Shown: positions 27,245 through 36,028 of the stretch, piece by piece | Layout: each line of letters starts with the position of its first letter | Position numbering within the stretch: the stretch's first letter is position 1 | Source: Rhizobium sp. CB3090 | GTDB taxonomy: Bacteria > Pseudomonadota > Alphaproteobacteria > Rhizobiales > Rhizobiaceae | Direction of reading: 5' to 3' | Assembly (NCBI RefSeq): GCF_029714285.1 | Contig: NZ_CP121662.1 | Span: 2,294,001-2,358,000, forward strand | DNA: 64,000 nt | Position numbers and translations under genes: made by a program | Notes under the pieces: generated by a model | Told to the model about the DNA's origin: nothing | What the model saw: the letters and a program-made list of their open reading frames with translations, nothing else | The model's database searches: none

Positions 27245-27359
27245 CACTGCGTCCCTTCGACGGCGACATGCTAGAAATTCAGAGGCGCCAGGAAGGAATG
27301 GTGGGAGTACCAATCCATATTCGCGTCGCATTTCCGAGTCTTCGGCTCCGGAGCTCACT

Positions 27360-28802
27360 TCAATCCTCACGAAACGCTCTGTTGAAGCTATCCAGAAGCG
27401 GTCTGATTGCGTAAAATGCGACACTGCTCTTGCCCGTTTCGATCAATGCTTGGGCGGGCATGCCCGGGACCATCGCAACATCGTGCATCTTCGCCAGTCG
27501 TTCGTCTGTAATGCGGATCGTCGCTGCATAGTAGGCCTGACCGGTCTGCTTATCGACAAGGCGATCCGCAGAGACATAGTCCACGATACCTTTCAGCAGC
27601 GGAACCCGCCGCTGATTATAAGGTAGAAGATGAACTTGTGCTTCCAACCCCGAGTGCACCAAATTAATATCTTCCGGCCGCACATGTGCCGATATCACGA
27701 GACGCGCTTGGCGCGGCACCAGATCGACAAGCGGTTCGCCCGCGCCGACCACGCCGCCTGGCGTGTGAAAGCGCAGGTCCATGATCACCCCGTCCTCGGG
27801 CGCCCGGATTTCGGTTCTGGCAAGCTGATCGTCGATCGCACGCAAGCGTTCGCTCAATTGCAGGATCTGACCTTCCGTATCGCGCAGCCCCTGAGCGACT
27901 TCGTTCAACCGATCGCTTTGCAGCTTCACCAGGTTGGCCTGTGCCTCGCTGATTACTTGATAGGCGCGCGATATCTGGGCATCCACCTCGCCGGCTTGAC
28001 CGTCAATGTCGGCCTTCTCGCGCCCAAGATTGAAAATCCTGCTCTTTTTCTCTGCCCCTTTGGAGACGAGGCTGCTGGCCGACTCCATCTCCTGCCGCGA
28101 GATTTCGGCCCTGTCGGCGAGCGAAGTTTTCTGCGCGCCAAGCCCGATGATCTCCTGCTGGACTTGCCGCATCTTCTCCTGTGTGATCCCTATCTCGGAC
28201 TGCATCACCTGGCGGCGCGTCTCGAATATCCTTTGCTGCCCAACCATGATGGCTCTGACAGACGGCGTGTCGTTCATCAGCGCTACGAGATCCGATGGAA
28301 AGGTGATCTGGTCGGTACCGTTCTGTTCGGCAACAAGGCGAGCGTGCATGCCCTCGGCATCCCAGAGCTGCCCTTGAATGCTGTCGCGCTCGGAGCGCGA
28401 CTTCGTATCGTCGAGTTCGATGAGCACCTGCCCCGAAGTGACGGCGTCGCCGTTCTTGACCAGAATCTGTCGTATGATTCCGCCCTCCAGATGCTGGATG
28501 GTCTTGCGGCTGAACTCCGGTTCCACGACACCGGATGCCACCGCCGCGCTCTTGAGTGGAGCCAGGAGCGACCATATCCCGAAACCCAGGATGAACACGC
28601 AGATCAGCAGGTTGCCCGTCCGCTTCACCGACCGCAGTACCGGCATCGGCGACGGCGGTGCCAGCCTCGTGAAATCCGCATCCAGGACCGGCGCATAGCT
28701 GAGGAACTTCTTGGCGGCCTCCAATCTCTGCGCAGACCGGCTGCTCGGGTTTGACGCGCTGATGAATTTGGCTGACGTGCCGGAAGGGAGGATGGTGGTC
28801 AT
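27360..28802 (-). CDS. Type I secretion membrane-fusion protein (HlyD/PrsE family)
   Basis: 480 residues: cytoplasmic N-terminus of about 65, one membrane helix (LLICVFILGFGIWSLLAP), then a long periplasmic part with the split lipoyl-like barrel (VVEPEFSRKTIQHLEGGIIR and TEIRAPEDGVIMDLRFHTPG) and a coiled-coil hairpin (about 150-310). It links the inner-membrane ABC protein to an outer-membrane TolC-like channel, which is not in this window. Its start overlaps the stop of the ABC gene by 4 bp. Cargo is likely to be the two glycine-rich proteins upstream in the same orientation. Confidence 0.88.
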   Translation of the reverse strand: MTTILPSGTSAKFISASNPSSRSAQRLEAAKKFLSYAPVLDADFTRLAPPSPMPVLRSVKRTGNLLICVFILGFGIWSLLAPLKSAAVASGVVEPEFSRKTIQHLEGGIIRQILVKNGDAVTSGQVLIELDDTKSRSERDSIQGQLWDAEGMHARLVAEQNGTDQITFPSDLVALMNDTPSVRAIMVGQQRIFETRRQVMQSEIGITQEKMRQVQQEIIGLGAQKTSLADRAEISRQEMESASSLVSKGAEKKSRIFNLGREKADIDGQAGEVDAQISRAYQVISEAQANLVKLQSDRLNEVAQGLRDTEGQILQLSERLRAIDDQLARTEIRAPEDGVIMDLRFHTPGGVVGAGEPLVDLVPRQARLVISAHVRPEDINLVHSGLEAQVHLLPYNQRRVPLLKGIVDYVSADRLVDKQTGQAYYAATIRITDERLAKMHDVAMVPGMPAQALIETGKSSVAFYAIRPLLDSFNRAFRED

Positions 28803-30538
28803 GGCGCAGCCTTTCCTTCCAATGTCTGCGCCGGCGATGGTGGGCGAAGGTAGGTGTCGTATATATGCTCGCTCTCTCCGAACGCATTGACCATGCCATT
28901 GCGCACAATCGCGATCTTGTTGGTGACGGGCAGAACTCCCATCCGGTGGGTAATTATGACGACGATCATTCGTCTCGATCTCATGCGCTCGATCGCGTTG
29001 AACAGGATGCGTTCGCCTTCATAGTCCAGACTGGAATTCGGATCGTCGAGCACTACGAGCGACGGATTTCCATAGACTGCGCGCGCCAATCCAAGCTGCT
29101 GCCGCTGAGCGCGCAGCAACAAGTTTCCACCCTCGCCGATGTCGGTCTCGTAGCCCTGCGGCAGCCGCATGATCGTTTCGTGCAGTCCGACGAGCTTTGC
29201 CGCTTCGATGACCCTTGTGGGGTCCGCACCGTCCAGGCGCCCGATGACATCCTTGATGGCTCCTCCGAAAAGTTCGATATCCTGTGGCAAATAGCCGACA
29301 TGACGCGTGCTGCCGCACAGGCGTAGCGCGGAAATGTCGACGCCTCCCAGAAGCGTGCATCCGCTCGTCGGGTGCAGGACACCGGCCATGATGCGCCCAA
29401 GCGTCGACTTGCCGGATCCGGATGGGCCGATGAGCGCAACGCAATCACCAGGCACCAGGCGTAACGTGACGCCTTTCAATATGGGCCGATCGGCAAATGG
29501 CAGGGCGTAACCGACATTGTCCAGGATGAGGCCGCTGGGTTCGGGAGTGGGTATCGTCCGGGCATCGTCCTGCGAAGAAACAAGGATCAGCATCTTGTTG
29601 AGACGATTGAAGGAATTGCGGGCAAACGCAAATGAGCGCCACGCGCCGATCGCGCCCTCGACCGGCGCAAGACCGCGGCCGAGCAACAGGCTCGCGACAA
29701 AGATGATGCCGGGGCTGCTGTTATCCGCGAGCACCAGCCAGGTGGCCGCTCCCATGACCAGAATCTGGGTTAAAGTCCTGATGGATTTCGAGAACCCCAG
29801 AATGATCTCAGTCCGATGCATGGCGGTGTCCTGCGCTCTTCTGGCCGCCTCGGCATCGCGGTAGACGATCTGCGCTGCACCGTCCTGCATTCCCATGGCC
29901 CGGATCACCTGGATATATCGAAGGGCGGTCGCAAGCCGCATGTAGCTCCGCGACAGCGCAAGATTCGCCTGTGCGATCGGCTGCTGCGTCGCCAGTTCCG
30001 TCAGGAGGGCGAGCGACAGGAGAGCGACTGCGCTCAGAAGGCCGATCACGCCCAGCAGGGGATGAACGAGAAAGAGCAGCAGCAGGAATACCGGTGCCCA
30101 GGGAATATCGAAGAGAAGCGCACTTGCCGGTGAATCGAGGAACTGGCGCAACGTGGCAAGGTCGCGGTAACAATCGGCCGCAACACTGGTATCGGCACGG
30201 GACGCATATTCGAATGAAGCGTTCAGGACGTCCGGACGCAAACGATGGTCCAGCCAACTGCCGATGCGCGAAAGCGCTGCTCTACGCACGATATCAAGGG
30301 TGGAGCCGACCACCACCGCAACGGCGACGATGAGCGTCAGCATCAACAGCGTATCGACGCTGCGGCTCGACATGACCCGGTCGTATATTTGCAAAAGATA
30401 AATGGAAGGGGCGAGAAGAAAGAGATTGTAGCCGCTGCTATAGAGAAAGACCAAGCCGAAGGCCCCGGCGCAGGCCCGAAGTGCCATGACCAGTTGAGTT
30501 TGCTGGCGCTGGGGTTGTGCAAGATTTGTTGGCGTCAT
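28799..30538 (-). CDS. Type I secretion ABC permease/ATPase (PrsD/HlyB family) with degenerate signature
   Basis: 579 residues from the ATG at 30538; a TTG at 30571 is possible. The N-terminus has no C39 peptidase domain. The membrane domain (about 20-310) contains SGYNLFLLAPSIYLLQIYDRVM SSRS, typical of the PrsD/AprD group. In the ABC module Walker A is intact (GPSGSGKST), but the signature normally read LSGGQRQ is LLRAQRQ, and Walker B is VVLDDPNSS, with Asp in place of the catalytic Glu. ATP turnover may therefore be slow or unusual. The gene is coupled to the HlyD gene and lies behind its probable substrates. Confidence 0.87.
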   Translation of the reverse strand: MTPTNLAQPQRQQTQLVMALRACAGAFGLVFLYSSGYNLFLLAPSIYLLQIYDRVMSSRSVDTLLMLTLIVAVAVVVGSTLDIVRRAALSRIGSWLDHRLRPDVLNASFEYASRADTSVAADCYRDLATLRQFLDSPASALLFDIPWAPVFLLLLFLVHPLLGVIGLLSAVALLSLALLTELATQQPIAQANLALSRSYMRLATALRYIQVIRAMGMQDGAAQIVYRDAEAARRAQDTAMHRTEIILGFSKSIRTLTQILVMGAATWLVLADNSSPGIIFVASLLLGRGLAPVEGAIGAWRSFAFARNSFNRLNKMLILVSSQDDARTIPTPEPSGLILDNVGYALPFADRPILKGVTLRLVPGDCVALIGPSGSGKSTLGRIMAGVLHPTSGCTLLGGVDISALRLCGSTRHVGYLPQDIELFGGAIKDVIGRLDGADPTRVIEAAKLVGLHETIMRLPQGYETDIGEGGNLLLRAQRQQLGLARAVYGNPSLVVLDDPNSSLDYEGERILFNAIERMRSRRMIVVIITHRMGVLPVTNKIAIVRNGMVNAFGESEHIYDTYLRPPSPAQTLEGKAAP

Positions 30539-30663
30539 CAGATCTCGCAGCTCCGGATTCCGACAAGACAAATGCTTGATCGGAGCCTCATAAATACGAG
30601 GATCGCTGGCCGGAACCTGCGATCCTCAGGACCCGAATTATCGGGCCGGTTGGCATAAGTCGA

Positions 30664-31233
30664 TCACGTACCGAGGTGGTGCACGTCGATAGTGCCAAAA
30701 GAGTTGTCGAAATGATCGAAAGCATTCGATACGGCCGTGCTGAGCGTGTCCGTATGAACCAATGCAGTCGAGATGCTGCCGCCCTCGGCCAGGTTGCCGT
30801 TACCGCCGTTACCACCGGCGCCGGACACGATAGTGGCATGCTGGTCGATCAACGACGTAGCGTTTTGCGTGGCTGTCGTGGCTGCCGAAACAGCAGCTAC
30901 GTCGCCGCCGCTCACAGAGCCTTGGCTACCGTTCGAAGTGGCGCTCCCGCCAGCTCCACCGGTGCTGGTGATTCCGGAAAACGCGTTGTTTAAAGCTTGA
31001 GCCAATCCGCCAGCTCCGCCGCCGCCGGCATCCCAGTCAGCCGTCTGGTGAACGTGATCGCCATTATGGAGATCAGTTGAGGCGCCATCGACATACTGGT
31101 AGTTATTGACATAGGCACTGGGATCATAATGGATATTACCATTGCCGTATCCATCGCCGCCATTGCCGGCATTTGCATTGCCTGCAGACGGATCGGTGAG
31201 ATTGATCGTATCAGTTATCTGTGGAATAGGCAT
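30664..31233 (-). CDS. Glycine-rich protein, probable type I secretion cargo (small)
   Basis: 189 residues, ATG with ggagaggag upstream. Rich in Gly, Asn, Ser and Thr, with no signal peptide and no cysteine. Near residue 128 it has LIDQHATIVSGAGGNGGNGN, the same motif that recurs in the larger protein encoded upstream. No classical RTX nonapeptide (GGxGxDxUx) is present. The gene ends about 125 bp before the ABC transporter gene start in the same direction, and a hydrophobic, low-charge C-terminus suits a type I signal. Function is unknown; a structural or adhesive surface protein is a guess. Confidence 0.65.
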   Translation of the reverse strand: MPIPQITDTINLTDPSAGNANAGNGGDGYGNGNIHYDPSAYVNNYQYVDGASTDLHNGDHVHQTADWDAGGGGAGGLAQALNNAFSGITSTGGAGGSATSNGSQGSVSGGDVAAVSAATTATQNATSLIDQHATIVSGAGGNGGNGNLAEGGSISTALVHTDTLSTAVSNAFDHFDNSFGTIDVHHLGT

Positions 31234-31510
31234 AGTGTAGCTCCTCTCCTATTCGGTCCGAAAGTCTCCCACGGCCCGATGCCGGTACGTCGTTACCAGG
31301 CAAAAAAACCGCTTGCAGACAGTGCTCGCAATTCAACCGGTGAACCAGCCGGATATTCGGAGATGTCCCTTTGGGTGGGGTATGGCCGGGAAAGAGGATG
31401 TATCCCAAATGGTTACGCCGAAATAACAGCAGGCACAGGGCTCGACAGAAGGGGGCGATGCTCTCTACGAACACTTTCGTTGAAGTTGGAACGCGGAACT
31501 GAAATGATCT

Positions 31511-31538
31511 GCGCGTGTTCCTGCGAACACGCGCTTTT
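31511..31538 (+). terminator. 10-bp perfect hairpin with T-tract in the gap between glycine-rich genes
   Basis: gcgcgtgttc-ctgc-gaacacgcgc followed by tttt on the plus strand. Both flanking genes run on the minus strand, so as a terminator it points the wrong way; it may instead be a stem in their common transcript. The 396-bp gap otherwise shows no supported gene. Confidence 0.45.
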
Positions 31539-31629
31539 GACGCAATTTCGACAAAAGTGCTGAGCGGCTTTTCCGTCCGCGACTGCGAAAAAACAAAAGA
31601 TAAAGCAGTCTCTGAAAAGCTAAGCCGAT

Positions 31630-32736
31630 CTAGGTATGCATGAAATTGAGAATGTCGTCGACGAGGGCCGAATGGGCGTCCGTCAGATTGCCTTCGCCGC
31701 CATGGCCGCCAATGCCCGCCAGTTGCAGCGTATGCTGATCAGTGAGGATATGGTCGATCTGCTGGGCATCGGCCGTGCCGCCGGCAGGAACAGCGATGTT
31801 GATCGGATGGAAATACCCGAGGCTGACATCGACGAAACTGCCTGTCGAAGAACCCGATCCGCCGCCGCCACCCACGCTATTTCCGGTGAAGATCGTATCA
31901 GACGACAAGTTGAAACTGCCGCCGTTGCCGCCGATACCCGCCATCTGGATACCGCCTTGGTCGAAAATCACATCGTTCGTCTGATGGGCTTCCGCCGAGC
32001 CGCCAGCAGCGCCGACCGCGATGTTGATTGGCGAAAAGATGGCGACGTTCACATCGATCATACTGCCGATGAAATGGCCGTCGCCGCCGTGGCCGGCATA
32101 GTTGTCGCCGGCGAGAATGAGCGTATTTCCAGAGTTTGAACCGGCACTCTCCGACCCGCCACCAGCGGCCAGATTATGGTCGCCGCCCGAGCCGCCGACG
32201 CCGCCGATCTGGGTTGCGCCTTGCAGAAACGCCGCGTTGTTCGTCTGTTCCGAATGCGCCACTGATCCCTCACCCCCGGCGACGGCGGTATTCACCGGAG
32301 CGAAGACGGCAACATCCGAACTGACGATACCGCCGAAAAACAGGCCATTGCCGCCAGTTCCGGCATGGTTGACGGAGGTGCTGCCGATACCGCCGAGCGC
32401 GATATTGCCGCTGCCGCCATCGCCGCCTATGCCGGCCATTTCGGTGGAGTGTTGGTTGAAAAGCGCACCACTGCCCTGAAAGGCGTCCGCTGTCGAATGA
32501 GGGCCGGCTATCGCCGTATTGGATGGGGTGAAGATAGCGAGGGGATTGCTGCTGATAATGCCGGTCGCGATTCCGTCGCCGCCGCTTCCCGCGGAATTGA
32601 CGTTCGAGTTGGGCGCAAGATCCAACGGCATCCATGTGGGAACCAGCGCCAGATGTCCTGCACCGGAACCGGAGAGCACGTTTTGATTCGTGCTCGCGTT
32701 GGACGCGTCTTCCCCTGTCAGACGAGTTTCCGTCAT
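31630..32736 (-). CDS. Glycine-rich protein with four ~80-residue repeats, probable type I secretion cargo
   Basis: 368 residues from the ATG at 32736 with aaggggga upstream. After a 40-residue head the protein is four imperfect repeats. Each has a block G.GG.G...G......A.F.P.N.AV, then a Gln/His segment (FNQHSTEMAGIGGDGGSGN, FLQGATQIGGVGGSGGDHN, FDQGGIQMAGIGGNGGSFN, TDQHTLQLAGIGGHGGEGN). No Cys, no signal peptide, no membrane helix. The same motif is in the smaller glycine-rich protein downstream. The regular repeats suggest a beta-roll or beta-solenoid, exported by the adjacent HlyD/ABC pair. No family was recognised. Confidence 0.68.
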   Translation of the reverse strand: MTETRLTGEDASNASTNQNVLSGSGAGHLALVPTWMPLDLAPNSNVNSAGSGGDGIATGIISSNPLAIFTPSNTAIAGPHSTADAFQGSGALFNQHSTEMAGIGGDGGSGNIALGGIGSTSVNHAGTGGNGLFFGGIVSSDVAVFAPVNTAVAGGEGSVAHSEQTNNAAFLQGATQIGGVGGSGGDHNLAAGGGSESAGSNSGNTLILAGDNYAGHGGDGHFIGSMIDVNVAIFSPINIAVGAAGGSAEAHQTNDVIFDQGGIQMAGIGGNGGSFNLSSDTIFTGNSVGGGGGSGSSTGSFVDVSLGYFHPINIAVPAGGTADAQQIDHILTDQHTLQLAGIGGHGGEGNLTDAHSALVDDILNFMHT

Positions 32737-32865
32737 CGCGGTCTCCCCCTTGCACTCTCGCGCGTGGCGCGGATTGTCGAGCCCCATTGTGGAATGGGAC
32801 GAGCAAAAAGAAGAGCCTGCAATTCGTCTACGCCCATATGGGCGGGGATAACAGCCATTTGGCCG

Positions 32866-33384
32866 TCATACCATTTGGCTGTAGGCGGTGAGCACAAAGA
32901 GATTGGTCGGCGCGCCGCGCAGCATGACTTCACGCTCGAAGGCGAAGCCGCATTTTTCCAGGACACGCCTGGAAGCGACGTTGGCCGAGCGGGCGAGGCC
33001 GATGACCCGTTCTGCATGTAAGTCATTGAACGAAAAGACCAACGCCTCCTTCACCAGTTCGGTCGCATAGCCGTGTCCCCAGCTATCCGGATGCAGGTGA
33101 TAGGACAGGTTGAGACCATCGAATTCCTGCGACACCGTCACGCCACCGAACCCAATCAGCCTGCCATCTGCCTCGACAGCCCAGCGGCCGAAACCGTGGT
33201 TATGCCAATGATCGATGTCACGATCGAGACGTCGGGCACTTGCTTCCGGTGTATCCGGCGTCGGATCGGGCCGGTGCGCGACGAGCTCCGGCCGTACAAA
33301 GAGAGCCGTCACAAAATCGAGATCCGCCTCCGCGGGCATGCGCAACAGCAAGCGTTTCGTGCGCCGATCCAATGGTGATGGCAT
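32866..33384 (-). CDS. GNAT-family N-acetyltransferase
   Basis: 172 residues from the ATG at 33384 (MPSPLDRRTKRLLLRMPAEA). The RimJ/RimL-type layout is clear: TKRLLLRMP start, IGFGGVTV strand, YHLHPDSWGHGYATELVKEA as the acetyl-CoA loop and NVASRRVLEKCGFAFER near the end. The acceptor is unknown. It lies 20 bp behind the LysR gene on the same strand and may be read from the same transcript. Confidence 0.82.
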   Translation of the reverse strand: MPSPLDRRTKRLLLRMPAEADLDFVTALFVRPELVAHRPDPTPDTPEASARRLDRDIDHWHNHGFGRWAVEADGRLIGFGGVTVSQEFDGLNLSYHLHPDSWGHGYATELVKEALVFSFNDLHAERVIGLARSANVASRRVLEKCGFAFEREVMLRGAPTNLFVLTAYSQMV

Positions 33385-33404
33385 AGAACCACTCTCTCGA
33401 AGCC

Positions 33405-34400
33405 TCATACCGCCTCTGCCAAAGGAACCTGGTCGAAGCAGCAGGCAGCCGTGGAAACGCCCACAAGGCATCCGGATGCCTCCAATGACTCTGCCACGAT
33501 TTCCACGAATAGCCGGCGAAACCACACCGCCCGGCTGTCCGTCCGGTCGACGCGACGGTAGAGCATCGTCACCGGCTCGGCCGGCAGCTCGAGCGGCGGC
33601 TTCGAAATGGCCAGGCCATGAAGCTGGGCCATGCAACAGGCGATCGATTCCGGGATCGTGGCGATGGCCGGCATTGCACGCAAAATCGTCGGTAAGGCCG
33701 AAAAGCGAGGCACGGTGGCCACCACCTGCCGGCGATGACCGGTGCGGGCCAGAGCGACATCGACATTGCTCGACGTATTGCCTTCAAAGGACACGGTGAC
33801 ATGAGCGGCGGCGGCAAAATCCTTGAAGTCGAGCGGTGTCGTGAGCCTTGTCTGGTGAGGGTCATAGATGCAGACCGACGCTTGCTCGAACAATGGCGCG
33901 CGGATATGCCAGGATGCCGGCTCGTCATGCACCGAGACACTGAAATCATAGGCGCCCTCGTCCAGCAAACGTCCGGCGTCGCGCTTGTCGAAAGCCACCC
34001 CGATCAAGCGCGCCCCTGGCGCCAGCAGCCGCAACCGAGCCACCAGCGGGCCGAAGAAAGCGGATTCGAGATTGTCGCACATACCGACGCGGAACTCGCC
34101 CTGCCAGCTTGCCGGATCGAAGGCTGTCGGCGGGCGGATGGCGCGCTCGATGCCCGAAAGCGCATCCTCGATGGCGGGGGCAATGGAAAGAGCACGCGGC
34201 GTCGGCTGTAAACCGCGACCGACGCGCACGAACAATTCGTCATCGAGTGTCTCACGCAACCGGCGCAGCGCAGCGGACAGGCCCGGCTGGCCGAGCAATA
34301 GGCGCTCGGCGGCGCGGCTCACATTCCTTTCCTGCATGAGCACGGAAAAGGCGAGCAACAGATTGAGGTCGATTTTTCGAAGCGTGGCATCATTCATCAT
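33405..34400 (-). CDS. LysR-family transcriptional regulator
   Basis: 331 residues. N-terminal helix-turn-helix (LNLLLAFSVLMQERNVSRAAERLLLGQPGLSAALRRLR) and a C-terminal periplasmic-binding-like effector domain of the NodD/PcpR-like subgroup. It is divergent from the MFS gene over 121 bp and probably controls it, as is usual for LysR proteins. Ligand unknown. The divergent gap contains ctgacatggttac but no clear T-N11-A dyad was fixed. Confidence 0.85.
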   Translation of the reverse strand: MMNDATLRKIDLNLLLAFSVLMQERNVSRAAERLLLGQPGLSAALRRLRETLDDELFVRVGRGLQPTPRALSIAPAIEDALSGIERAIRPPTAFDPASWQGEFRVGMCDNLESAFFGPLVARLRLLAPGARLIGVAFDKRDAGRLLDEGAYDFSVSVHDEPASWHIRAPLFEQASVCIYDPHQTRLTTPLDFKDFAAAAHVTVSFEGNTSSNVDVALARTGHRRQVVATVPRFSALPTILRAMPAIATIPESIACCMAQLHGLAISKPPLELPAEPVTMLYRRVDRTDSRAVWFRRLFVEIVAESLEASGCLVGVSTAACCFDQVPLAEAV

Positions 34401-34521
34401 CGCCAGTAATACCTGACATGGTTACTATCAATTTGCAAGAGGGTTAGAAGCTGTACATTTTCTCGTTCCCTGCCGCCCGCCAACCTCCCGAGAGGCGGCA
34501 GCATACGAAGGAACGATTCCG

Positions 34522-35922
34522 ATGACTTATTCCAAATCAAGAAGTGGGGCCGGGCTGGCGTTGCTGCTGCTTTGCGCCGCGAACTTCCTGGATGCTATGG
34601 ATGTCTCCACCATCGGCGTGGCGCTGCCAGCAATCCAGACCGAACTCGGCATTCAGGCGACATCGCTGCAATGGGCCGTCAGCGCCTATGTGCTCGGCTA
34701 TGGCGGCTTTCTGCTGCTCGGCGGCCGCGTCGCCGATCTTTTCGGCCATCGCCGCGTCTTCCTCTGGTCGCTCGGCGTCTTCGCCGCCGCCAGCATCGCC
34801 GGCGGTTTCGTCGACAGTGCGCCAACCTTGATCGCCGCACGCCTGATCAAAGGCATAGCCGCAGCCTTCACGGCACCGGCAGCACTCGCCCTCCTTCTGT
34901 CCGTATTCGGCGAAGGAAACGCCCGCGCCAAGGCGCTCGGCGTGTTCTCCTCCACCGGCGCAGCCGGCTTTGTGCTCGGCATGGTGCTTGGCGGAGCCGC
35001 GACCATCATTAGCTGGCGGGCGACGCTGGTCATGGGAGCACCCGTTGCCATCCTCGCACTGATGCTCGCGCCCTTTGTCCTGCCTGCCGATCATCGGCGA
35101 ACCGGGCCGCGGCCTCACTTCGACTGGGCCGGCGCGCTGACGATCACGCCTGGATTGCTGCTGTTCGTCTTTGGCATAACCAACGCCGCAGCCGCCGGCT
35201 GGCAGGCATTTCCCACCTGGGGAGCATTGGTCGCGGCCCTGGTCCTCATTCTGCTCTTCCTGCTGGTCGAAGCTCGGCACAGGGAGCCAATGGTGCCGCT
35301 TGCCATCTTCCGGCGGGCGAAGCTCAGCCATGCCAATGCTCTCGCCGCTTTGTTCCAGGGGGTCTATGTCGGCTTCCAGTTCATCGCGACGCTCTATTAC
35401 CAGAATGTCGTCGGCTGGTCGGCCTTCGCTACTGGTTTCGCCTTCGCCCTCGGCGGTGTCTGCGTCATGTTCCTCGCTCCCCGCTTCGCCACGATCGGGC
35501 AGAACCGCGGCACGACCTTGCTGATGACGCTGGGCGCGGGGCTGCAGGCCATCAGCTATATCTTCTGGGTTCTCTCGGTCGGCAACATCAACCCGATCCT
35601 GCTCGTCGCCGTCTCTCAGCTATTGCTCGGTGTCGGCTATGCCATGACCTATCCGTCAGTGCAGGTGGCGGCATTGTCCGATGTAGAAGATGACAAATCG
35701 GGCCTCGCCTCCGGGCTGTTGTTCGCCTCGTTCCAGATCGGCGGCGGCATCGTACTGGCAGCCGCATCCGCCATCTTCGGAGCGGCCCCAAGCTTCGGCT
35801 GGAATCCCTATATTGCCGGCACCGCCTTCGTCGCGATACTGGCCGCCACGGTGACATTGCTGGCCGCGGTCGGTCCGAGAACGTCGACATCGCGTTCGAA
35901 TGCATACCAGGCGGCAGAATAG
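34522..35922 (+). CDS. MFS drug-efflux-type transporter, DHA2 (14-helix) family
   Basis: 466 residues with about fourteen hydrophobic helices. LLLCAANFLDAMDVSTIGVALPAIQTELG is the typical first helix with the Asp of proton-driven exporters, and GGRVADLFGHRRVFL is the MFS loop 2-3 motif. Substrate is not predictable from sequence; antibiotics, dyes or plant compounds are usual. Regulated probably by the divergent LysR protein. gaagga precedes the ATG. A strong hairpin follows the stop. Confidence 0.85.
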   Translation: MTYSKSRSGAGLALLLLCAANFLDAMDVSTIGVALPAIQTELGIQATSLQWAVSAYVLGYGGFLLLGGRVADLFGHRRVFLWSLGVFAAASIAGGFVDSAPTLIAARLIKGIAAAFTAPAALALLLSVFGEGNARAKALGVFSSTGAAGFVLGMVLGGAATIISWRATLVMGAPVAILALMLAPFVLPADHRRTGPRPHFDWAGALTITPGLLLFVFGITNAAAAGWQAFPTWGALVAALVLILLFLLVEARHREPMVPLAIFRRAKLSHANALAALFQGVYVGFQFIATLYYQNVVGWSAFATGFAFALGGVCVMFLAPRFATIGQNRGTTLLMTLGAGLQAISYIFWVLSVGNINPILLVAVSQLLLGVGYAMTYPSVQVAALSDVEDDKSGLASGLLFASFQIGGGIVLAAASAIFGAAPSFGWNPYIAGTAFVAILAATVTLLAAVGPRTSTSRSNAYQAAE

Positions 35923-35930
35923 TTGATGTC

Positions 35931-35964
35931 GCGAATACCCGCGTCGTTTGGCGCGGGTATTCGC
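35931..35964. terminator. 13-bp perfect hairpin between MFS and sigma-factor genes
   Basis: gcgaatacccgcg and cgcgggtattcgc pair completely around an 8-nt loop, 8 bp behind the MFS stop and 65 bp before the convergent sigma-factor stop. No T-tract, so probably a bidirectional barrier. Confidence 0.65.
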
Positions 35965-36028
35965 AATCAGACGGTTTCGATCGTCCTGAAGCTGATTGCA
36001 GGAAGCTGCCATTATCCGGCGAATACCA

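Noticed and set aside
30664..32736. Classical RTX toxin-like repeats in the glycine-rich proteins
   Set aside because: The GGxGxDxUx nonapeptide is not present; the glycine pattern is of another kind.
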